DNA of 64,000 bases, from the NCBI GenBank assembly GCA_002077065.1, contig NAJO01000004.1, positions 806,001 through 870,000 of the forward strand, given 5' to 3'. Below the pieces are notes generated by a model, which worked only from the letters and a program-made list of their open reading frames with translations, made no database searches and was not told the DNA's origin. The number at the start of each line of letters is the position of its first letter. Position 1 is the stretch's first letter. Source of the DNA: Cryoendolithus antarcticus. Its lineage: Eukaryota > Ascomycota > Dothideomycetes > Cladosporiales > Cladosporiaceae. A program made the translations under genes and the position numbers. Shown here one piece after another: positions 22,546 to 33,045 of the stretch.

Positions 22546-25500
22546 TTACCGCTTCTCAATCAGGAAGAAATGCAGCGCCGCGTATCCCAGCACGAGAAAC
22601 GCGCCACAGAAGATCGAGAGGTTTATCGCATCTTCCCAAAGCGCCAATACGTCGAACCCGAACGTCGATAGAATCGTGGCGCCGGGTACCTCGATATCAA
22701 GCCCATACTTGTGCTCAGTGAGGCTGAGATAGCGCACCTCATTGACGATGAGGCCCTCGAAGCCATAGTGGAAGATTGATAGCTGTGTGCACAATTAGCT
22801 GGCGGACATAGATATGGAATGTGGAAGGGCAAAGACGAACCTCTTTCAGCCAGCCAAACCCTGTCGGGACGGTCTCGCTATTGAGCAAAAAGCCACCGAA
22901 CAGGAGAGAAAACAGCATCACAAGCACAGCGAGGAGGTTCGCCACGCCCTGATTGCGCACGCAGATGCCGATGAAGAGGATCACCATAGCTGCTGCTAGA
23001 TTGAAGAGCACTAGGAACAGTGTGAATTTGAAGAACTCGGCTGCGGAGGGCACGAGGCCGGTCATGGGATACACGATGCAGCCCATGATCATCGGTGGGA
23101 TTAGTCGCAGGGGCACGATGTCGAAGACGACTTTGCTGAGGTAGTAAGCAAGCGGATTGTAATATCCTTTTGCTCGCTCGCGGACGAAGAGCAAGCGCTC
23201 GGGTGCGAAGGTCGTCAATGAAGTGAGCGTGCTGAAGCCGAAGAGCGCGAGTAGGAAGAAGAAGAAGCCGAGCCGGTTCTGGAAGCCCTTCAAGTCGTCT
23301 GTCAGGCCGTAGAACAGGAAGCCGACTAGTACTGCGAGGACAATCGCGATGGCGTAGTGTGTCAGCATCAACATGGGATTTCGGTAAATATTTCGCCATG
23401 TCCGTCGAGACAAGATAATGAATTGGGTATGTATCCAGGGCTTGCGGTAGCCCTTCACCTTCGTGTTCGAATGGCCGTTGGGTGCGCCATTGGGTGTGCC
23501 GTTGCTGGAGGACTCAGAAGTGGCGTTGTGGACACTTTCCAGGAGGTCTGCGAAGACGTCGGACTCCTCGAAGGAGCTGATCAGTACGTCAAGGTTAGTT
23601 GTTTCCTGGGCAGATGACAGCAGATGCTGTGATTCATCCGCCCCATTGGCTGCGCCATTCGCTGCACTTGCTTGTCTCGACATTTTCAGCCACTTGCTCT
23701 TGTCAGCGTCCTTGTCGAGCAAGCTATCGCCATCGCTGCGAAGGCTTGCTGTCGCGTTCGTTGCAGGGTCCATGGTGTTCTTGCGCGAGAAAAGCTGTCT
23801 CTCTTGTTGTTGACGGACACTGACTCTCCGCTTGTGCTTCGGTCGAACCATACTATCTGCTCCTCTCGAATCGAAGCTGCCAGCTTCTAGACTGATATTG
23901 CTCACGCTCGGAATGCTCTTCACTGCTATTGTAGAGCTTGCACGAGTGTTCCCACCCTCGACGTAGTCGTTGAAAGCTTGCAGATCCTGCTCAGTGGGAT
24001 CGTCTGGCCTGATTGCATGCATCGTGAGATCTACCAGATAGTCTGCAATGTTGAAGCCTGGAGGGCACGTGTAGCCAATGCTGTTGAAGTAGTCCTGGCA
24101 CTTGCCAAACGGTCCGCTGTAGACTGTTCGGCCTTGCGCGAGCAAGATCAGCTGGTCGAATAGAGCGACGATGTTCGATCTCGGCTGGTGTATCGTGAAC
24201 ACGACCGTCCGATTGTACGTCTTGACTAAGGTCACTAGGCACTCTACCACATTGAAGGCGTTGAATGCATCGAGTCCAGAAGTCGGCTCATCAAGGAAGA
24301 GGATGCTCGGACTGGTGACCAGCTCGCAAGCAATCGCCACGCGTCGCTTCTCGCCACCAGAGATGCCACGCCCTGAGCCCTCCTCTGACCCTATCAGCTG
24401 ATGTCGGATGTGATAGATGCCTAATTGCTTCTCAACGTCTTCGACCTTCTGGGTCTTCACCGCAAGACTCATGTCCTTGGGCAGGCGAAGCAATGCAGAG
24501 TCAGTAATTGTCTCATGCACGGTCAGCGTTGGCAGCATAGTGTCGTCCTGGTCGACGAAGCCGATGACGCTGCGGAATTCGCTGTCTGTGTACTTCTCAC
24601 CATTGATCCAGATGTTGCCGCTTGCCAGGCCACGCTTGTTCTTCCGAGCCAGGATATCAAGGAATGTGGTCTTGCCGGCACCCGACGCTCCCATGATTGC
24701 CAGCAGCTCGCCCGGATGCACGGCGCCTGTAATGCCCGACAAGATCTGCTTGCCTTTCAGGTTGTACGACACCTCTTCGAATGACAAGGCAGCTGGCTTA
24801 TGGTCTGCAAGCAGCTTGGCAGCATCGTCTTCCTCATCTTCCGTCAAATTGATCGGTCCGTAGCGATGCACATTCCGTCGCGAGAGGAAGAAGACCAGCA
24901 GGACGACTGCGACTACGAATAGCGCACACCCAGCGATGACGCCTGCGATAAGCGGCGTGTTAATCTTCTTGACGGGTCGCTCGTACCCAGGCACCTCAGT
25001 CTTGTGCAAGCACTCTCCGCTGTGACATTGTAGAGTGATCGACTCGTCCCCGAAGATGTTGGAGATCAGATCATTCATCGCAGGCTCAGTGAACTTGCTG
25101 CCATCGCTGCTAGAACCTCCAAGGGTACGCACAGTGCTGAAGCTTGCAGGCCCTTTGATCGATTCATCGAGGAAGTCTCCGATGTCGACACTGCCGTCCT
25201 CACCACATAGAAATCGTCCAGGTATGCACTTGCACTTGATATTCTCACACGTGTAGCTCGTCGAGTTCTTCGTATCCGTCGCGGTGGCTTCCCACGCGCA
25301 GGTATCCAGGGCGCAGTAAAAGCTCTCCTTCTCCGCCACCCAGAACTGAAAGTTGCACTCCTCCCTCTCAGCATTACAGCTGAACGTCGCCTGTGCCTTC
25401 TTCTCCTTCAGCATGTCCTGTATCTTCCTATTCGTGATATCGCACATCTGGTAGTTCTCATGCACCAGTAGGCCCTCACGATAGCACACCCCGTCCTCCC

Positions 25501-25915
25501 CCCCAGGCATTAGTGCATCGCACGCTCTGTCCGTCTTGCAGACATTGCAGTTGATACCCTCCCACCCGTCCTCACACTCGCAATGATCGCCGTTTCGAGG
25601 TAATCGGTTTCGTCCATCTGCTAGGCTGCCGCAGAGGGGGCTACTGCAGTCTTCGCCACCGAAGCCGGAAGGGCAGCTGCACTTCCCGCTAGCCTTCGTG
25701 CAGTTGGCAAACTGCTGGCATTGAAAGTCCTCTAAGTTGCAATTGAAGCATGGTGGACAGTCATCAGGTCGATCCCCGTAGATGGATAGGTCTGCGCTGG
25801 AGGGGAAGAGGGTGTCGGTTCGGACGAAGGAGTGTGTAGCGCTGAGCTTGGGTCCGAGAGAGACGACGAGAGGAAGGACCGACCACCACACTACTGCATA
25901 TGCTGCGCGTCTCAT
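22546..25915 (-). CDS. ADP1: ABCG-family transporter with Cys-rich ectodomain (Adp1 type)
   Basis: Exons 25915-22841 and 22782-22546 (59-base intron, donor GTTCGT, branch CTAAT) encode 1103 residues. A signal peptide (residues 1 to about 20) precedes an extracellular Cys-rich, EGF-like region of about 300 residues ([31 protein letters not shown]). One membrane span follows ([22 protein letters not shown]). The nucleotide-binding domain has Walker [10 protein letters not shown] (Lys415), signature SGGEKRR (about 518-525) and Walker [13 protein letters not shown]. After a long Ser/Asn/Gly-rich linker come six membrane spans. This layout matches yeast Adp1 and its filamentous orthologs; the substrate is unknown. 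The last exon supplies the final span ([21 protein letters not shown]). Confidence 0.94.
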
Positions 25916-26434
25916 TGTAGTGTGGCCGAGATGAGTGGGAAGGTGAGAAAGGTAGGCAGTAGGTTGGTTGATGTGGAAGCTCCTGGACGGCGAGACTACG
26001 TCGCAGAGGATCGTATGAACGGCATTGACTCGGGATGTTCAGATGGTAAGGTAAGGACTGGTAAACGCAATAGAGGCCCGGTGGCGAGAGGGACACTGTG
26101 ATGAGCAACCTGGGATGGTGTACAGCTATCGGCCTGCATGTATCTCCACCACGCCGCATCGCGTGGCTGACTAGCGCGGGCGGGTGAACGATACCTGGAG
26201 ATCTCGTGATACTTGGAGACGGGACTACTGCTACGAACCTCCTCCGTACGATCAGTCGGCAGTGAGCAACGTAGTATCATCATATCACTCATGACAGCCA
26301 GCTGAAGCAAACATAGATCGTCGCCAGCGAACTCCCTCCCCCAGCCTTGCCACTGCCCCACCCGCAGCTCCGGCGCATACCTATAGCAACATCACAGGAA
26401 CAGCGGAATAAGAGCACATTCCACGAACCTCATC
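25916..26434. other. Divergent promoter region between ADP1 and ATG44
   Basis: 519 bases between divergent start codons. No individual binding site can be supported. Confidence 0.5.
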
Positions 26435-26782
26435 ATGGTGGCAAGTCCCATCTATCCCTGTCGCCATAGCAAACCTAACACTATTCTCTCAGCTCGGCCG
26501 CCTAACCCACTACGCCTTCGACGCCGTCCTTCTCTCCGCCTTCCTCGCTGGTGTGAAGCGCAGCACAGGACTCACGTACGACTTCCCTCTCCTAGTCCCA
26601 CTGCATCTAGACGATACTACAGTTCTGACCCTAACACCAGCCCCAGCCTCAAATCGCAGTCCCTGTCAGACTCGCCCGGGATTCAAAGCTGGATCGAGCG
26701 ATATCTGTGGTTGGGCGAGACGGTGATGGATCAGAGTGTCGCGGTTATGGGGAGCTCTGGATGGTTCGAGAGGAAGAGATGA
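26435..26782 (+). CDS. ATG44: Mitofissin Atg44 (DUF1748), mitochondrial fission microprotein
   Basis: Three exons (26435-26440, 26493-26575, 26641-26782) give 76 residues: MV-LGRLTHYAFDAVLLSAFLAG..., then GLTPSL... and the C-terminal WIERYLWLGETVMDQSVAVMGS followed by SGWFERKR. The family (DUF1748) was shown in yeasts to sit in the mitochondrial intermembrane space and to drive membrane fission needed for mitophagy. The first exon codes only Met-Val and ends at a GC donor (GTG|GCAAGT), with branch CTAAC and acceptor CTCTCAG. An alternative is a GT donor one codon earlier (ATG|GTGGCA), giving 75 residues starting ML. The second intron (26576-26640) has donor GTACGA and CTAAC close to its acceptor. 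A plain open frame through the same bases would give a wrong 115-residue protein. Confidence 0.9.
   Translation: MVASPIYPCRHSKPNTILSARPPNPLRLRRRPSLRLPRWCEAQHRTHVRLPSPSPTASRRYYSSDPNTSPSLKSQSLSDSPGIQSWIERYLWLGETVMDQSVAVMGSSGWFERKR
26441..26492 (+). other. Probable GC-AG intron after a 6-base coding exon (ATG44)
   Basis: 52-base intron with donor ATGGTG|GCAAGT and acceptor TTCTCTCAG. It matches the GC-donor consensus and leaves Met-Val as the whole first coding exon. The competing GT donor at 26438 has a poor GTGGCA context. Confidence 0.6.
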
Positions 26783-27267
26783 TGGGTACGGGCAGAATCT
26801 TGAGGTTACGACGGCGTTCGTTGGGCAAAATGACGGGAAGGGCGTTAGGCGGCACACGACTCTGTACGCTATGATATCCTACAACGCTACCGAATGCGTC
26901 CCTGTCTACCCGGGTCATGCTATCTCGCACAGACCAAGATTACACTGTATGGACTGCGCTCTACCCTGCCTTTGTCGCGGGCACAAGCCTACAGTTGTGA
27001 TGATTCCACGCCGCGTCGTGTGTAGACTCGAGATCCGCACGTTGTGCCCTGATCCACAGATCTGATCCCTCCTCGTCTGACTTAACCTGTATTTCGCTGC
27101 AGCGCCTCACTCGTTGCGCCGCTGCATAAGGCGGTTCCCCTGCTATGCTCTAGTCCAGCTATAGGCATCGAGCATTGCGATACGCTTCGAAGTCGTCCAC
27201 AGAAACCATAGCCAGGTCTCCCACGATCTCCCATTGATCCATCTCAGCGTCACCCAAGACGACTACT
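26783..27267. other. Intergenic between convergent ATG44 and a mitochondrial protein gene
   Basis: 485 bases with only short non-coding-looking frames. Confidence 0.5.
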
Positions 27268-27711
27268 TCAATCCTGCTCAATAGCCATCTTCTCCATCCT
27301 GTCCACTCCTCCCTCCAGTTCCCGAATCCTATGTCCAACCCTTCGTTTCACCTCCTCCGCAACCTCCACATCCCCACTCTCCACCACCTTCCTATAAGCT
27401 TCCTGCACCTTCCCCAACTCCTCTCTCGCAGCGTCGCGATCCGCTTGAGCGTAGACGGAGACTTTCTCAGTCTCTTCCATGGCGATCTCAAACTCATCTT
27501 GAGCGGTGGCGAAGAGCTCTGTAATGTGCTCGATTGCTGCGTCGGCCGTACTTTTGTTCGAGGAGCCGAATGATGGAGGGGAGGAGACGGAGGCGTAGGT
27601 GCGGATTGCGAGAGGTTGAGGAGTGGGCAGACGGGGGATCGGGGATGTGGAGCTTAGATGCATAGGTCTGGCAAGGCGCATGGCGCATTGAGCGAGTACT
27701 CGGGGGATCAT
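27268..27711 (-). CDS. Small mitochondrial protein of unknown function, helical
   Basis: 147 residues from the ATG at 27711 (the open frame extends upstream from a non-ATG codon). The first 45 residues are Arg/Ser/Pro-rich with no acids (MIPRVLAQCAMRLARPM..., ending IRTYASVSS), a likely mitochondrial presequence with an R-x-Y cleavage-like site. The mature part is a charged, almost fully helical region (AIEHITELFATAQDEFEIAMEETEKVSVYAQADRDAA is its core pattern; key residues are alternating Glu/Ala/Lys), probably coiled coil. The pattern is familiar from conserved pezizomycotine proteins, but I know no assigned role. It is divergent from the cytochrome b5-like gene. Confidence 0.72.
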   Translation of the reverse strand: MIPRVLAQCAMRLARPMHLSSTSPIPRLPTPQPLAIRTYASVSSPPSFGSSNKSTADAAIEHITELFATAQDEFEIAMEETEKVSVYAQADRDAAREELGKVQEAYRKVVESGDVEVAEEVKRRVGHRIRELEGGVDRMEKMAIEQD

Positions 27712-28100
27712 GGTAGCGGGAACTATTTGGGCGACGGGAATGGATATGGGCGAATCCGCTATTCTGTCCACCTTCAATATCTATCGCGACTCGAGGAGGC
27801 AGAGGGCATCGATCTGCAATGACGTGAATCGCGCCTGCCTCGGGCCGCACCTTGATGAGCCGTTCGATATGAGTGCAGGTCATGACAACAAGATATTCAA
27901 TCTCTCTACATCATTAACCGAAAATCCGAAAAAGACTTGTTTGCAAGCATCAGCACCATCACGTTCGACATGCCCACTTGAAACGCCACCGGAGATGTGC
28001 TCACAGCCCACGACATACGATCGCTGGAGAAAGCCAATTCCGCCACCCTGCATCTTACCACGCTGAGACTCTAGAGGGAAGCTGCAAAGGAGTGACGATC
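27712..28100. other. Divergent promoter between the small mitochondrial protein and cytochrome b5-like gene
   Basis: 389 bases. An open frame of the next gene extends into it, but the conserved membrane start MAYWSIG at 28101 is the better start. Confidence 0.45.
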
Positions 28101-29066
28101 ATGGCCTACTGGAGCATTGGGCTTCTATTGATATCGGTCACCTATCTTGTTGCGAAGCATCCTCCGTCATCATGGAAAGCATTGCCACCATGGCTGCGAT
28201 CGATGGGCGGCAAACCCTTGCACGATGAACGTGTGATCAAGGACGAACGACCGGGAGTGACTGAGCTTACAGCAAAGTCGATTGACAGTTCCACTGCTGC
28301 ATCGAATCTGGACGGCGTGCCGAACGTCGGTGAAGGTGACAGCACGCCCAAAGCCAAGGCGACTAACTCCACCGAGGCTGTTCCTACATTCTCGCTGTCA
28401 GCGTCCAATGACTCCGAGCCAGTCGCTCCAGCCAAGCCAGCGGCAAACATATCTACAGCCTCGCCACAGAGTGCGGCTATGCCACCACCCGTAATGCCCA
28501 GATCGAAACCTGCCAGTGCCTCTCTGATGCCACCCCCCAAACCGAAAGCTGCAAGCTTGATGCCACCCCCAAGTTCATCGAGTCTCGCAGCGCCGCGAAC
28601 ACCTATGTCGAGCGCCTCCCTACGCATTCCAAGCACAGGTCCACTGCCCAATCGTGGCCCACCAACGAACAGCGCTCAACGTGCTGGGTCTAGTGGCAAA
28701 GGCAAGGTCTTGCTCTCCCCAGGTCACTCACCCATGGACTGGGCCGCACTGTCTCGTAACGAGAATTTATCTGGCGTACCGACGCTACAGCGCGTCACAC
28801 CCTCGATGCTCAAAGCCATGACCGGCCGCAAAGGCAAGCCCGCGTGGTCCAGCTACCAGGGCAAAGTCTACAACATCACGCCGTACTTGCCGTTCCACCC
28901 AGGCGGTGAGCCAGAGCTGATGAAAGGCGCAGGCCGAGACGGCGCGGCGCTTTTCATGGAAGCGCATCCCTGGGTGAACTGGGAAGGCATGATGGGACAG
29001 AGCTGCTTGGTCGGGATCATGGTCTCTGAGAGCGAAGCCGTCAGCCAGCTAGACGAAATGGACTGA
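28101..29066 (+). CDS. Cytochrome b5-domain membrane protein (Irc21-like)
   Basis: 321 residues from the ATG at 28101. An N-terminal membrane segment (WSIGLLLISVTYLVAK) is followed by about 150 residues of low-complexity linker with repeated SLMPPP units and many Ser/Ala/Pro. The C-terminal 100 residues are a cytochrome b5-like haem domain: LSPGHSPMDWA, RVTPSMLKAM, YQGKVYNITPYLPFHPGG and the second haem region GRDGAALFMEAHPWVNW. The HPGG histidine and the His of EAHPW are the expected haem ligands. Proteins of this shape, related to yeast Irc21, are thought to take part in electron transfer at membranes; the partner is not known from sequence. An upstream in-frame start at 27978 is possible. 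It ends 45 bases from the convergent aldolase gene. Confidence 0.85.
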   Translation: MAYWSIGLLLISVTYLVAKHPPSSWKALPPWLRSMGGKPLHDERVIKDERPGVTELTAKSIDSSTAASNLDGVPNVGEGDSTPKAKATNSTEAVPTFSLSASNDSEPVAPAKPAANISTASPQSAAMPPPVMPRSKPASASLMPPPKPKAASLMPPPSSSSLAAPRTPMSSASLRIPSTGPLPNRGPPTNSAQRAGSSGKGKVLLSPGHSPMDWAALSRNENLSGVPTLQRVTPSMLKAMTGRKGKPAWSSYQGKVYNITPYLPFHPGGEPELMKGAGRDGAALFMEAHPWVNWEGMMGQSCLVGIMVSESEAVSQLDEMD

Positions 29067-29111
29067 TGGGGTATCATGCTTTCACGATCTATATAACTAT
29101 ACACATACACC

Positions 29112-30083
29112 TCACAGCGAGTCCTCAATCTCTATCATCTCCGCCATAGTCTTCCGGATCCCTTCTTTGGCCGCCTCTGTAACAGGCTCATAAGGCTGTC
29201 TCGGCGCCAGCAACCTCTCCGCGTCCTCAATCTCCGCACTCCTTGCACTCGTCAATCCGGCTGCGAACTTCGTGCTCGCGATCCCAGCCTTACACACCCT
29301 CTCCGCCAACGCAGCTTTCTGATGCAACTTCAACGCCTCCCCTCCCTTGCCCTCCTGATACAACTTGTAGATCTTGGAGATCGATTTGGGGAACACATTC
29401 GCGAACGCTGCCACGCAACCTGCACTCCCAGACGCCAGGCCACCCAGCAAGAAATCCGACTGCCCACCAAATACCGAGAACTCCTCCTTAGGCAACACAG
29501 CGCCCAACCGCGCTATCTTAGCCACAGATCCACACGTCAGCTTTACGCCGACAATATTCTTGTGTCGTTGTGCAAGCGTGGCAATGATGTCAGAATCGAG
29601 GTCGACACCATTGCAGACACCAGGGAAATTGTAGATCACGATCGGTAGAGGAGACTTCTCCGCGACCTCGGCGTAGAAGCTCTCGATTACTTTCGGCGTG
29701 GTAGCTTTGCCAAAGTAAGCGCAGGGGAGGAGAAGAGCGTAGTCTGCGCCGGCATCTACAGCATCCTCGATAAATTCAAGAACTTGTTTCGTAGAGTGCC
29801 CGGAGACGCCGGCCATGATTGGGTACGTCGGGCCTACGGCTTCCCGTGCACATTTCAGTAAGGCTGCCCGTTCGGATTGGGTGAGGAGGAAGGTCTCGGC
29901 GTTTGTGCCGAGGATTACGAGGCCGGTTAGATGCTTGGAGAGGTAGGTGTAGTATTTCGATTGCGCGGCGAGGTCGAGGGAGTCAGTTTCAGGGTCGAAG
30001 AATGTGATGGCTGGGGCCCAGATGCCAGGAGCCGGGACGTGGGGTGCTTTGGAGCGGGTGGAGGTGCCGTTGGAGGCAGACAT
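29112..30083 (-). CDS. DapA-family (DHDPS/NAL) aldolase, likely 4-hydroxy-2-oxoglutarate aldolase-like
   Basis: 323 residues from the ATG at 30083, which has a good context (ACCATC before it). The frame stays open further upstream to 30335, but that part is not conserved-looking. It is a TIM-barrel class I aldolase: GLVILGTNAETFLLTQSER near the N-terminus, IMAGVSGHST, YNFPGVCNGVDLDSD, and the Schiff-base lysine in NIVGVKLTCG. Family members cleave 2-keto-3-deoxy or 4-hydroxy-2-oxo acids to pyruvate or glyoxylate plus an aldehyde; true lysine biosynthesis through DapA is absent from fungi. Which substrate is used (hydroxyoxoglutarate or a sugar-acid intermediate) cannot be told. GTNAE, where many members have GSTGE or GSNGE, places it in the fungal group. 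Confidence 0.88.
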   Translation of the reverse strand: MSASNGTSTRSKAPHVPAPGIWAPAITFFDPETDSLDLAAQSKYYTYLSKHLTGLVILGTNAETFLLTQSERAALLKCAREAVGPTYPIMAGVSGHSTKQVLEFIEDAVDAGADYALLLPCAYFGKATTPKVIESFYAEVAEKSPLPIVIYNFPGVCNGVDLDSDIIATLAQRHKNIVGVKLTCGSVAKIARLGAVLPKEEFSVFGGQSDFLLGGLASGSAGCVAAFANVFPKSISKIYKLYQEGKGGEALKLHQKAALAERVCKAGIASTKFAAGLTSARSAEIEDAERLLAPRQPYEPVTEAAKEGIRKTMAEMIEIEDSL

Positions 30084-30473
30084 GATGGTTGTGTTAATTT
30101 CCAACGTTAGAGTGGAACTTCGGTAGCGTGGGAGCCAGGATGCCTTCTCGTCGAAAAGTGAGTTGACGACGGCAAGGATAGGAAAGGACGGATTCGTTTC
30201 TTGGGTATATGAATTGGAACTTAGGTTTGAGCAGGTGAGGTCTGCCAGACCCGAAGTCGGTCGGTCTACATTTACCCGAGTGCGAAATGGAGAGGAAGGA
30301 GCTATGGTCCGTTGCACTTGCTTGCTGAAATACATTACTTGTGTACTTGCCTACATACCTCCGCCACGGCGACGCCTCAACATTGCAGGGAAGATCGCTG
30401 CCGTGCCACTGTGTGTCTCATCACATTACTGTCCTCCACCTCTGGGTATATCGCTTTCTTATAACTCAGTCAT
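30084..30473. other. Intergenic: aldolase promoter and PIL1 3' region
   Basis: 390 bases. It carries an in-frame 5' extension of the aldolase frame, probably leader, and nothing else recognisable. Confidence 0.5.
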
Positions 30474-31689
30474 CTAGGCGGTAACGCGGTGCTCGTCACG
30501 CCCACGCAGCTCGCTGTCCGCCGTCGACTCCTCGTGACCCTCCTCCTCGTCCTCGTCGTACTCGCCACTCTGATGCTGGCTAGCCGGGATCCACAAGCCG
30601 CTCTCACGGTCGCCGTGCGGCTGGTCTTGCGAGGCGAGGTCGACACCTTGGCCGGTGTTGCGGTTTTGTCTGCGCTGAGATAGAGTGCGTGCGCGTGTAG
30701 AGAGGCTGGACTTGACCGATGCGTTCTGCTCGACCCAGTTGGTGAGTGCGTCTTCGCAGTCCTGAATGATGGCCTTGCTGGCCTCGTAGCCGTCGTATGC
30801 GTTGCGAGTCTCGCCAGGAGTGACTGGGGTGTCATCAACGAGCTCGAGCAGGTGCTTGCCGAAGCCTGCAATGATGGCGATCTTCTCGCTGTGCTCGCGG
30901 AGAGCGTCGAACTGGTAGTTGAAGGCAGCCTTGAGCTTCTCGCGGGTGATGTTGGAGAGCTGAGCCTCGGCGACAAGGGACTCGGCCTCGGCGCGGACGA
31001 GCTCTTGCTCGAGGACGACGATCTTCGGGCTGTTGGGCTCCTTGTACTTGAGCTGGGCGATTTGGTCGGTGATTTTCTGCTTGCCTGGTGTCGTGTTAGT
31101 CTGTATGCCCTGTCTGAGAAGTTCGTTGCAACATACGATCGCGACTGGGCTGCACGGAAGCCTCGATGTTACGGATGCTCTTGATAGTTACGCGGTACTG
31201 GTCGTAGCGGTCGACAAATTGGTCCTCAAGCTCGCCAATCTCGTATATGAGCACACCGAGCTTGTCCGTCACATCGGAGACGTCATCGTCACATCCCTCT
31301 CCCCAGATGGACAATTGTTGCTATTTGTTGTCAGCTTTGTCGCAGCTCACTGCCACGCAAATGATCACTCACAGCAACCTCCATACGCTCACGTCCGACA
31401 AGCTCCATGGATCGCATGACGTTCTTCTCCATCTTCACGAGCTGCGACAGCTTCTTGGCCAAGTCAGGGCCAAATGCGCCGGGGTGCACCGACTGGCGGA
31501 ACTTATGGCCTAGACCCACGATTTTATCAGCCTGAGATGGTGGAGCCGCTGAGAAGAGCTGTGCAGCATACCGATGTTACTGCGTCCGAACAACCTTCCC
31601 GTTTTCGTCGAGGACGAGGCAGGAGGGGGGTTCTGAATCTGCGACGCCGTCGGCGCGCGACTCTGCCTCATTGAGTATGTCCTGTGCAT
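30474..31689 (-). CDS. PIL1: Eisosome core component Pil1/Lsp1 (BAR-domain protein)
   Basis: Four exons (31689-31572, 31509-31373, 31320-31137, 31084-30474) give 349 residues. Pil1 assembles into half-tubes that shape plasma-membrane furrows (eisosomes). The N-terminus MHRTYSMRQSRAPTASQ, the segment NIGHKFRQSVHPGAFGPDLA split by intron 1, the VAQQLSIWGEGCDDDVSD region split by intron 2, and PSRDRKQKITDQIAQLK split by intron 3 are all strongly family-typical. The BAR domain occupies about residues 50-275. The C-terminal tail is acidic (EYDEDEEEGHEE). Introns of 62, 52 and 52 bases have standard ends. Phosphorylation of the Ser/Thr-rich N-terminal region is known to regulate assembly in yeast. 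Confidence 0.97.
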
Positions 31690-33045
31690 GATTGCGATTG
31701 GTGTGATGTGACGTTGAGTTTGGTAGAGGTAAATTTGTTGGATGTTGATAGTACAAGAAGGAGAACAGAAGCGATGGGTCGGTTGTGCGTGAGAAACACA
31801 ACAGCCCGCGGGACGCTCAGGCTGTGACGTAGTACTGGTCCGCGCGTATGTTCTAGACAGGCGCCACTGCAGATCACCCTTGATCGCTACCAGGGTGTCT
31901 ATTTCACGTCGCGGGGATCTGGGGGTTGATATTGGCTTCAATCCACGAAACTGAGGTGCTGGACGTGCCATCCATTGACACGCGACTCGTCCGCATAGCT
32001 CTTGCCTCTGCGCGCTCTTTCCAAGCTTGAAGGAGCTTCATTAGTGCATGCAAGCAAGTCCGCCTCGCGCTGCCACGGCAACGGTGCATAGCCGCCGATG
32101 TCCGCAAAGCATATCGCGCCGAGGAGCGTAATGGACGAGGAAGCCACGGTAGAAGTCTGTCCAAGATATTGCTGATCGAGCGACGAAGTATGCGTTGTGC
32201 TAAGATCACACAGTAACCACAGCTGTCACGGTGAGATTGGCACTAACGTGCGATACGCGCATCTAGCATGAGATGGCAAAGCGATGCCTTGAATGCCTCC
32301 AGCGTTCCCGGACCTCGCGGTCGACTCCAAATATGAGAGTCATGGCTTCGCATACTGTTTCTCGCCATGACGGCGAAGCGCAAAAGAGTCTCTTTACACT
32401 ATGTCTGCCTCGAACGACCTTACGGTATTCGCTCCTCTAAAAATTTGGAGCCGCATATGCAACCGTCGACCACACCACGAGCGTGAATTTCTCGTAGAAC
32501 TGCCGTGGAGAAGGCACGTCTAGGTTGACTCACGTCAATTCTTTGACATTGCCTCTCATCGATACTTTATGCTGCAAGACTCCGTCGCGGTGTAGTCGAT
32601 AGTAGCATACGAGACCTGCAGACTCTCGGAACAAGAGGTGACCACCACAAGCAGCGTCTTCCAGTGGTTTTGACACGGCTACCAATAGCCATGTCTTCAG
32701 GTTGAAGTCGCAAGATCTGCTGACAACGCATACAGCTTACAACTCTCGTTTTACCGAGTGCCTTGGGTGGGCTGTGCTTCATCTATACTGTCCCCCTACA
32801 CATCGCATTGCATGTGAAACAGGACCAAGTCCGCCTCGGTGGAGATTGATTTCCCGGCCCAATGACAGGTCTGGCATTGTTGTGACCATCGAGTCACCTT
32901 CGATGATCATTCCAGGTGGCATCATTGGCTACTAGGTAAGGTGCTTCGCGGTGTCCTCACTCCATCGATCTTTGCTTCATGACTGCAAGTGTCCGTAGCC
33001 TTCTCCTGCGATTTCGTAGTCCCTCCCATTTGCAAAGCAACGATC
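31690..33045. other. Long intergenic region upstream of PIL1
   Basis: 1.36 kb between the divergent PIL1 and F-box-like genes. The PIL1-proximal 200 bases form a probable leader. Open frames up to about 100 codons on either strand show no family signature. No tRNA or repeat is seen. Confidence 0.45.

Noticed and set aside
20869..25915. BNA4 and ADP1 as a metabolite cluster
   Set aside because: They only converge; neighbours are housekeeping genes and no synthase or dedicated regulator is present.
26435..26782. Uninterrupted 115-residue protein at the ATG44 locus
   Set aside because: Only the spliced frame gives the conserved DUF1748 sequence; the unspliced middle is an intron translation.
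30474..30976. 168-codon Ser/Arg-rich frame overlapping the last PIL1 exon
   Set aside because: It is another frame of the PIL1 exon, whose own frame gives the family sequence.
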